Source: Deltaproteobacteria bacterium (GTDB taxonomy: Bacteria; Myxococcota_A; UBA9160; SMWR01). Taken from it: DNA of 12,167 bases. The position numbers were made by a program, and so were the translations under genes. The notes under the pieces were generated by a model, which ran no database searches, had not been told where the DNA came from, and saw only the letters and a program-made list of their open reading frames with translations. The stretch's first letter is position 1, and every line of letters starts with the position of its first letter. Of this stretch, positions 7,226-12,167 are shown in pieces. The DNA is taken from the NCBI GenBank assembly GCA_019313605.1, contig JAFDAW010000055.1:1-12167 (forward strand), in the 5' to 3' direction.

Positions 7226-7421
7226 GCGGATTGGTTTTCCAAGCAAAATCACGAGTAGACGCGGGCATTGCCGCGCCGCCCGGCCTGTGCGAATCGCTGC
7301 AGAAAAACGACCGATAGAGCAAGCACTCGGAAGGCCGGGGAGGCGATCCGCAGCTTCGGCGGCGTCGAAGGCTGCTGGCTCATGTATAGTCGCCCATTCT
7401 TTACGCGACACGGAGGGCGAC

Positions 7422-8732
7422 TTGCGCGCGAATCCCGGACAGACCCACACTCAATCGTTCTGGGCAGCGACTGCCAATGCATCCAGCGACCGTCCGCCGC
7501 TCGAAGGCGACCGCAGTTGTGACGTCTGCGTGATCGGCGGGGGGTACACGGGCCTCTCGGCTGCGCTGCACCTCGCAGAGCGCGGCTACGAGGTGGTTCT
7601 GTTGGAAGCGCATCGCGTCGGCTGGGGGGCTTCCGGGCGAAACGGTGGTCAACTCGGGAGTGCGCACACGAAGCTCCAACCCACGCTCGTCGAAAAATAT
7701 GGGACCGACACAGCTCGTGCGCTCTGGGATCTTGCGGAGGACGCCAAGGCGCTCGTAAAGAGGTTGATCGACGAGCACCAGATCGACTGCGATTACGCGC
7801 CGGGCAATACGGCTTGCGCGGTTACGTCCTCGGATTTCGATTATCTGTGCGAGCACGTGGATATCGCCGCTCGTGATTATGGCTACGAGGCCTATGAGAT
7901 CCTCGACCGCGCCGAGATTGCGGAGATCAGCGGGAGTGTGTGTTACGAGGGTGCGATCTGCGATCCGACGGCCGGGTATCTCCATCCGTTGAATTTATCG
8001 CTCGGCCTCGCGGGGGCTGCGGAGCGCGCGGGTGCGGTCTTGCACGAGGCGTCGGCTGCGACGGATGTCGTCTGCGGGAGATCCTCCGGAGAGCTAGCCG
8101 AGGTGAAGACTGCATCGGGCTCCGTTCGCGCCAAATACGTTGTGATCGGATGCAACGGTTACCTCGAGAAACTCTCGCCAGAAATCGGTACCAAGGTGAT
8201 CGCGGCCGACAACTATCAGCTGGCGACCGCGCCGCTTCCCGAAGACCTCTATGCGCGGATCATCACCAACCGCAGTTGCCTCTGGGACAGCCATTTTCAG
8301 GTCTACTACTACAGTCTGTCCCCCGACAGGCGCCTGGTCTTCGGAGGGGGAGTCGGTTTTCCGGGCCGCGAACCGAGCGACATGAAGTCGGTCGTTCGCG
8401 AGCACATGCTCAAAGTCTATCCGCAGCTGGCCGGCGTCGAGATCGACTACGCGTGGGGCGGCACTTTGAGTATCACACTGGGCCACATGCCCGATTTTGG
8501 GCGCCTCGGGGACAATGTCTTCTACGCACTGGGATATACGGGACACGGTGTAGGTCTCGCGACGCTCGGAGGACAGCTGCTCGCCGATGTGGTTGCGGGC
8601 ACCGCGGAGCGCTTCGATGTTCTTGCAGGCATTCCACAGAAGAAGTTCCCGGGCGGCGCGGCGCTGCGAATCCCAACCCTCGCGCTCGGCTTCTTCTACT
8701 ACTGGTTGCGGGATCGGCTGCGGGATTTCTGA
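7422..8732 (+). CDS. FAD-dependent amine oxidase, gamma-glutamylputrescine oxidase (PuuB)-like
   Basis: This is a DadA/glycine-oxidase-family flavoenzyme. Similarity runs end to end to Escherichia coli PuuB: QSFWAATAN near the N-terminus, then CDVCVIGGGYTGLSAALHLA with the dinucleotide-binding GxGxxG at residues 39-44, and Glu62 placed to bind the FAD ribose. Further matches are GASGRNGGQ (69-77), HPLNLSLG, GYTGHGV and the C-terminal PGGAALRIPT to WLRDRL segment. PuuB oxidises gamma-glutamylputrescine to the aldehyde with H2O2 release, but relatives act on other secondary or N-methylated amines, so the substrate is uncertain. The frame is open from 7152, overlapping the preceding gene. The TTG at 7422, preceded by GGAG at 7412-7415, gives 436 residues, close to PuuB length, and starts just before the conserved region. 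No other putrescine-pathway gene (PuuA, PuuC, PuuD) is present. The 196 bases upstream (7226-7421) contain a TATAGT at 7385-7390 but no clear -35. Confidence 0.88.
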   Translation: MRANPGQTHTQSFWAATANASSDRPPLEGDRSCDVCVIGGGYTGLSAALHLAERGYEVVLLEAHRVGWGASGRNGGQLGSAHTKLQPTLVEKYGTDTARALWDLAEDAKALVKRLIDEHQIDCDYAPGNTACAVTSSDFDYLCEHVDIAARDYGYEAYEILDRAEIAEISGSVCYEGAICDPTAGYLHPLNLSLGLAGAAERAGAVLHEASAATDVVCGRSSGELAEVKTASGSVRAKYVVIGCNGYLEKLSPEIGTKVIAADNYQLATAPLPEDLYARIITNRSCLWDSHFQVYYYSLSPDRRLVFGGGVGFPGREPSDMKSVVREHMLKVYPQLAGVEIDYAWGGTLSITLGHMPDFGRLGDNVFYALGYTGHGVGLATLGGQLLADVVAGTAERFDVLAGIPQKKFPGGAALRIPTLALGFFYYWLRDRLRDF

Positions 8733-8757
8733 TCGGCGTGGGGTCGGCCGCCGGGGG

Positions 8758-9984
8758 TTATTCGATGGCTGACTTGCGCTCGAGGATGAGGCGCTCGTAG
8801 GCGCGGGCGATCAAGGTTGCGAGCGCGCCGAGTGCCGCGAAGCCCGTTTCTCCCAGCGGATTCTGACCGCTGTCGGTGTAGAGTAGGTTGACGACCTGGT
8901 TGCGGATCAGGATCGGGAAGACCGTGACCTCGCGCGCGTCGCCGCGCTGCAGATTCGTGAGCAAGGTGGTGTCCAGCCCGCCTTCGGGCGGTCGGCCGCG
9001 GAACGGAACTCTCGTGGTGGCCGGCGCGGTGATCGCACAAGCCGATTCTGTGGGCAGGAGAATCCCCGCAATCTGTTCCGAGATCGCCTCACCGTCGCCG
9101 CGGAAGCCCGAGATGATGCCACCGCGGACGATGAAGACAGCCGCGGCTTCCGTGTAGCGGCGCGCGATGCGCAGCGCAATTTCGCTGACCGCGTCGCGAT
9201 CGCTGGCGAGGACGAGCGCAACTTCGAGCGCGGCGATGCTGTCTTCGGCGAGCTCGGGCGCGGCGTCAACGGGCAGGGAGGCCGCGAGATCGGCGAGGTC
9301 CATCTCAGGTACTTCGGGTGCGTGATCCTCGGCCGCTTGCGTTTGCTCAGTCGAAGATTTCGTTTCTGCCTTTGCGTGGAGGGATTGGAAGCTTTCCTCA
9401 TCGATCAGATCCTGACTGTCATCGAGCGGCGCCATGTCCTCCGCAGCTTCGGGATTCAGCTCGGGGGATTTCTGGTTGGCGTCGTCGTTGGCGGGCCCGG
9501 CTTTCTTCGTCAGCCCCGCGGCGGCTTCCTTTCCGAGATTGATGTAGCGCACCTCGCGTCGCAGCCCGTAGTGGTGTTCGAGCAGTGCGAGCAGCTGTAC
9601 CTCTGGAATCACGTAGCTGACGATACGCATGCCCGTTGCAAATGCGAGCTCGTCGACCTGGATGGGGTCGTGCGGATCGAGCATGGCGATGTGGAGGGTT
9701 CGATTTTCGACGCGCAGGGGAAGCACGCTGTATTTCTCGATCAACTCGATGGCGAGCGCGTCTCGCGCTTCGGTGCTTGGATTGTTCAACCATTCTTCCG
9801 GGGGAAGTGGGACTTCCAGATGCTTGGCGAGGTGGCGCCCGATGTCTTCGAGGCGCATGTAACCGAGTTCGGCGAGGTTGGTGCCCAGGCGGCCGCCGAA
9901 GACGACCCGCGATTGGGTGGCCTCTTCGAACTGGTCCTTGGTGATGACGCCCTGTTCTACGAGATAATGCCCAAAAGTCTTCAT
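8758..9984 (-). CDS. MshEN/GspE-N domain protein with C-terminal GAF-like domain
   Basis: The 408-residue cytoplasmic protein starts with the N-terminal domain of type II secretion and type IV pilus ATPases (GspE/MshE/PilB). Two tandem motifs of the cyclic-di-GMP-binding MshEN type are visible. A divergent first copy covers residues 3-26 (TFGHYLVEQG start), a five-residue spacer follows, and a well-kept second copy begins RLGTNLAELG at 32. The three-dimensional part of the domain continues to about 150 (EKYSVLPLRVENRTLHIAM; DPHDPIQVDEL). Residues 155-245 are an acidic, low-complexity linker. Residues 250-400 look like a GAF-type sensory fold (ALVLASDRDAVSEIALRIA to FPILIRNQVVNLLYTDS). There is no Walker A or B ATPase core, so it cannot be a secretion motor itself. 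It is convergent with the PuuB-like gene, 25 bases apart. The GAF call is by fold-like pattern only. No strong ribosome site precedes the ATG. Confidence 0.82.
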   Translation of the reverse strand: MKTFGHYLVEQGVITKDQFEEATQSRVVFGGRLGTNLAELGYMRLEDIGRHLAKHLEVPLPPEEWLNNPSTEARDALAIELIEKYSVLPLRVENRTLHIAMLDPHDPIQVDELAFATGMRIVSYVIPEVQLLALLEHHYGLRREVRYINLGKEAAAGLTKKAGPANDDANQKSPELNPEAAEDMAPLDDSQDLIDEESFQSLHAKAETKSSTEQTQAAEDHAPEVPEMDLADLAASLPVDAAPELAEDSIAALEVALVLASDRDAVSEIALRIARRYTEAAAVFIVRGGIISGFRGDGEAISEQIAGILLPTESACAITAPATTRVPFRGRPPEGGLDTTLLTNLQRGDAREVTVFPILIRNQVVNLLYTDSGQNPLGETGFAALGALATLIARAYERLILERKSAIE

Positions 9985-10096
9985 CGTCTCGCTCTATTGG
10001 GAGGCTCCAGCTCACCCGGGAGGAGGCTCCGATCCACTCTCACCATCGGAATCGGCGCGGCAATCCATTAGGCCGTACGGTTGTGCGGTAGTGCGG

Positions 10097-10117
10097 AAAA
10101 CCACCGCGATTGCGGTG
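10097..10117 (-). terminator. Probable rho-independent terminator of the ferredoxin gene
   Basis: On the minus strand CACCGC-AATC-GCGGTG forms a perfect 6-bp stem with a four-base loop (10102-10117), followed by G and then TTTT (10097-10100). It lies about 42 bases after the ferredoxin stop codon. The T-run is short, so termination may be partial. It would separate the ferredoxin from the MshEN gene 110 bases further on. Confidence 0.45.
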
Positions 10118-10158
10118 CAGATCGGCTGCGCGCGGAATGCTCCAGCGCGAGCGGAATT

Positions 10159-10545
10159 CTACGCTTCCGAGGGCAGCGGTCGCTTCGCGATCGCGTATTC
10201 CGCCACCGGGCGGCCGCCGATCAGGTGCTCCTGGATGATGCGCTCGAGGACTTCCGGCGTGCAGCCCCGGTACCAGACGCCCTCGGGGTAGACGAGCGCG
10301 ACGGGGCCCTGTACGCAGATCTGCAGGCAGTTGGCCTTGGTGCGGTAGATGCCGCCCGAGCCCACCAGGTCGAGCTCGATGAGTCGGCGCTTCAGGAATT
10401 CCCAGGATTCCAGGCTTTCCTCCCGGCTCGAACACTTCGCCTGGGTCTGATCGCAGCAGAGAAAGATGTGCCGGCGCGTTTCGCGCACGCCGAGCATCTC
10501 CAGGGTCCGTTCCAGCGCGTCGGGCATTGCGCGAGTTTGCCGCAT
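10159..10545 (-). CDS. Thioredoxin-like [2Fe-2S] ferredoxin domain protein
   Basis: This is a small electron carrier or cluster protein of the thioredoxin-fold [2Fe-2S] ferredoxin family. Candidate cluster ligands are Cys30 or Cys31 and Cys38 (FLCCDQTQAKC), and the family-typical CxxxC pair Cys73 and Cys77 (ANCLQIC). A further Cys95 lies in WYRGCTPEVLERI. The C-terminal sequence GPVALVYPEGVWYRG and EHLIGGRPVAEY matches the usual end of this fold. Length is 128 residues, or 122 if translation starts at the second ATG (10527); no clear ribosome site separates them. Such proteins occur alone in many bacteria, or as the subunit that feeds hydrogenases or formate dehydrogenases; no such partner is in the window. 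The gene is divergent from the transketolase across a 281-base interval, and the MshEN gene lies downstream on the same strand. Confidence 0.9.
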   Translation of the reverse strand: MRQTRAMPDALERTLEMLGVRETRRHIFLCCDQTQAKCSSREESLESWEFLKRRLIELDLVGSGGIYRTKANCLQICVQGPVALVYPEGVWYRGCTPEVLERIIQEHLIGGRPVAEYAIAKRPLPSEA

Positions 10546-10657
10546 CGAGCCGCGGCGGGATAGGCGGCCCGCAGGCCCGGTGGCGAACGCCGTTTGGCGC
10601 CTTCGCGGCGGGTCGCCCTCGCGCTCTGGCGGCGAGCAAGGCCCGGGCGAGGTGACC

Positions 10658-10741
10658 CGATTGCACCCTTTTGGGGGCTGGCTGGTTTCAGCTGCGGCTC
10701 ACCGAAAAAAAGAGCGCCCCAAATGCCCTCGCGGGCAATCG
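10658..10741 (+). ncRNA. Nested inverted repeats upstream of transketolase (candidate structured leader or regulatory element)
   Basis: Several pairings are nested: CGATTGC (10658-10664) with GCAATCG (10735-10741), TTGGGG (10671-10676) with CCCCAA (10717-10722), and a local GCCC-TCGC-GGGC hairpin (10725-10736). The last shares two bases with the outer stem, so the two cannot both be complete. This could be a structured 5' leader of the transketolase, which begins 85 bases later. It does not match the consensus of the TPP, cobalamin, SAM or cyclic-di-GMP riboswitches as I know them, and it may lie upstream of the transcription start. The rest of the interval 10546-10826 holds no convincing gene. 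Confidence 0.25.
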
Positions 10742-10826
10742 ATTCTCTCCTGGAGGTTCCGAAAAATCGGCATTCAATGTAGAGTCGGCTCGCCCGTCGA
10801 TTGATAATCACCCCGTCGGAGAACCG

Positions 10827-12167
10827 ATGTCGCCTGACCTTGATCTCGCGCTTCGCAAGCGCATCGAAAACACCATCCGCTTCCTCGCTGTGGACGCGAT
10901 CGAGAAGGCGAGTTCGGGCCACCCCGGAGCCCCGATGGGTCTCGCGCGGCTCGCCCTCGAACTCTGGGACGCGCACCTCCGATTCGACCCTTCGGATCCG
11001 AGCTGGGCGCAGCGCGACCGCTTCATCCTTTCGAATGGTCACGCGTCGATGCTCCTCTACAGCCTGCTCCACCTCTACGGTTATGAGCTCACGCTCGACG
11101 ACATCCAGAGTTTTCGCACGCTCGGATCGAAGACGCCCGGCCACCCCGAGTACGGGGATACGCCCGGCGTCGAGATGACGACGGGTCCCCTCGGTCAGGG
11201 TTTCGGACACGGCGTCGGGATGGCACTCGCGGGACGCATGACGCGCGCGCGCTTCGGTCGTGACGGATCCGGCCCGGGTCACCATTTCGTGTATGGAATC
11301 GTGAGCGACGGCGATTTGATGGAGGGAATTTCCGCAGAGGCGGGCTCGCTCGCGGGTCACCTCGGTCTCGGAAATCTGATCTATCTCTACGACGACAACG
11401 AGATCACGATCGATGGGCCGACTTCGGTGAGCTTCAGCGAAGACGTCGCGAAGCGCTTTGAGGCGAGCCGTTGGCACGTACAGTCCGTCGACGGGGAAGA
11501 CTGGGCGGGCGTCCGCGGGGCGCTCGAAGCCGCCCGGTCGGAGGCCGATCGTCCCTCGCTGATCATCGCCAAGACGACGATCGGCCATGGCAGCCCCAAC
11601 CGGTCGGGTAAATCCAAGGCCCACGGCGAAAAACTCGGTGTCGAAGAGCTGAAGCTCACCAAAGAGGCGGCGGATTGGCCGCTCGAGCCGACCTTCCTGA
11701 TTCCCCAGGACGTTCGCGACTACGTCAAGCAGCGCAGCGACGCGAAGCGCGCGGAGCGGGCCGCGGCGGATCTCGAACTGCAGCAATGGCGGGACGCGAA
11801 CCCGGATCTCGCGCAGGCCTGGGACGCGGCGCGCGAGCACCGGTTGCCCGCCGATCTGGCCGCCACCTTGTGCGAGGGGCTCGATGGCGTCGACAACCCG
11901 ACTCGAAAGCACGGAGCCGTCGCGCTCGATCGACTCGCCCGTTGCGCGCCGTATTTCGTCGGCGGATCTGCGGACCTCGCCGGCTCGGCGGCACCGCCGA
12001 TCCTGAAAGACCTGGGCGTAGTGGGTTCGACCTCTGCCGAAGGGGGTGATTCCTTCGCGGGCGTGAACATTCGTTTCGGAATTCGCGAGCACGCGATGGG
12101 CGCGATCACCAACGGCATCGCGCTTGACGGCACCCTGCGTCCGTATTGCGGAACCTTCCTGATCTTC
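10827..12167 (+). CDS. tkt: Transketolase, N-terminal 447 residues (runs off window)
   Basis: Transketolase is the thiamine-diphosphate enzyme of the pentose phosphate and Calvin cycles; it moves two-carbon units between sugar phosphates in the cytoplasm. The frame is open from ATG 10827 to the window end and covers about two thirds of a usual 650-670-residue protein. Diagnostic segments are SGHPGAPMG (30-38) with His32, ILSNGHASMLLY (67-78) with His72, TPGHPE (103-108), TGPLGQG (119-125), the ThDP/metal motif SDGDLMEGI (160-168) ending at Asn191 of YDDN, and the AKTTIGHGS segment. The second (pyrimidine-binding) domain begins with GGSADLAGS and includes FGIREHAMG, whose Glu421 should be the cofactor-activating glutamate. 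GGAG (10819-10822) precedes the start. All checked catalytic residues are present. With no other Calvin-cycle gene in view, a pentose phosphate role is the default reading. Confidence 0.96.
   Translation, partial: MSPDLDLALRKRIENTIRFLAVDAIEKASSGHPGAPMGLARLALELWDAHLRFDPSDPSWAQRDRFILSNGHASMLLYSLLHLYGYELTLDDIQSFRTLGSKTPGHPEYGDTPGVEMTTGPLGQGFGHGVGMALAGRMTRARFGRDGSGPGHHFVYGIVSDGDLMEGISAEAGSLAGHLGLGNLIYLYDDNEITIDGPTSVSFSEDVAKRFEASRWHVQSVDGEDWAGVRGALEAARSEADRPSLIIAKTTIGHGSPNRSGKSKAHGEKLGVEELKLTKEAADWPLEPTFLIPQDVRDYVKQRSDAKRAERAAADLELQQWRDANPDLAQAWDAAREHRLPADLAATLCEGLDGVDNPTRKHGAVALDRLARCAPYFVGGSADLAGSAAPPILKDLGVVGSTSAEGGDSFAGVNIRFGIREHAMGAITNGIALDGTLRPYCGTFLIF

Noticed and set aside
6681..7322. N-terminal extension of the carbonic anhydrase frame up to 7322
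   Set aside because: The internal ATG at 6680 has a ribosome site and starts a textbook signal peptide. The extension is antisense to the small exported gene and looks non-native.
7279..7339. CCCGGCC/GGCCGGG inverted repeat upstream of the PuuB-like gene
   Set aside because: The 47-base loop and GC-rich arms make this likely chance, and it lies upstream of the only plausible -10.
7152..7421. N-terminal extension of the PuuB-like frame
   Set aside because: It overlaps the 3' end of the small exported gene and is Arg/Ala-rich. PuuB homologues begin close to the TTG at 7422, which has its own ribosome site.
10392..12092. A 566-codon open frame on the minus strand opposite the transketolase and ferredoxin genes
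   Set aside because: It is antisense to a gene with every transketolase motif. The translation is Arg/Glu-rich with no domain, and the long frame is a by-product of strong GC bias at third codon positions.

Overview
The window is GC-rich, close-packed chromosomal bacterial DNA with ten protein genes and a mix of strands. I see no transposase, integrase, phage gene, CRISPR array, rRNA or tRNA. The gene set is a pyrrolysine-free MttB-family methyltransferase with its corrinoid partner, a PafA-like phosphatase lipoprotein, a stand-alone MshEN-type protein, a thioredoxin-fold [2Fe-2S] ferredoxin and a transketolase. Together with the frequent TTG starts and long antisense open frames, this suggests a Gram-negative, environmental, deltaproteobacterial-like lineage (Myxococcota, Binatota or similar). 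That placement is an inference from gene content; no phylogenetic marker is present to settle it.

Layout. Bases 1-131 hold only an inverted repeat. A 182-residue protein of unknown function (132-680, minus) is divergent from a patatin-like phospholipase (923-1708, plus, TTG start). Next comes a two-gene minus-strand operon: an MttB-family methyltransferase (2472-3905) followed 25 bases later by its corrinoid protein (1820-2446). Upstream is another minus-strand pair: a secreted alpha-carbonic anhydrase (5946-6680) and, 48 bases downstream, a PafA-like alkaline phosphatase lipoprotein (4170-5897). A small exported protein (6899-7225, plus) is divergent from the carbonic anhydrase. It is followed by a PuuB-like FAD amine oxidase (7422-8732, plus, TTG start). 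A minus-strand pair follows: an MshEN plus GAF-like protein (8758-9984) and a [2Fe-2S] ferredoxin (10159-10545), probably separated by a terminator. The window ends inside a transketolase gene (10827-12167+, plus).

How the genes may work together. The methyltransferase and corrinoid protein form a methyl-group extraction module for a methylated amine or quaternary ammonium compound. The PuuB-like oxidase could handle another amine, so this stretch has a loose amine-catabolism flavour. The carbonic anhydrase and phosphatase are both exported and probably co-transcribed, which points to a periplasmic or outer-membrane role in inorganic carbon and phosphate acquisition. The MshEN protein keeps the two-motif layout of cyclic-di-GMP-binding type II secretion and pilus ATPases but has no ATPase domain, so it may be a sensor or adaptor. 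No single large new system is evident. The best leads are the methyltransferase module of unknown substrate, the MshEN-GAF-like architecture and the exported carbonic anhydrase/phosphatase pair.
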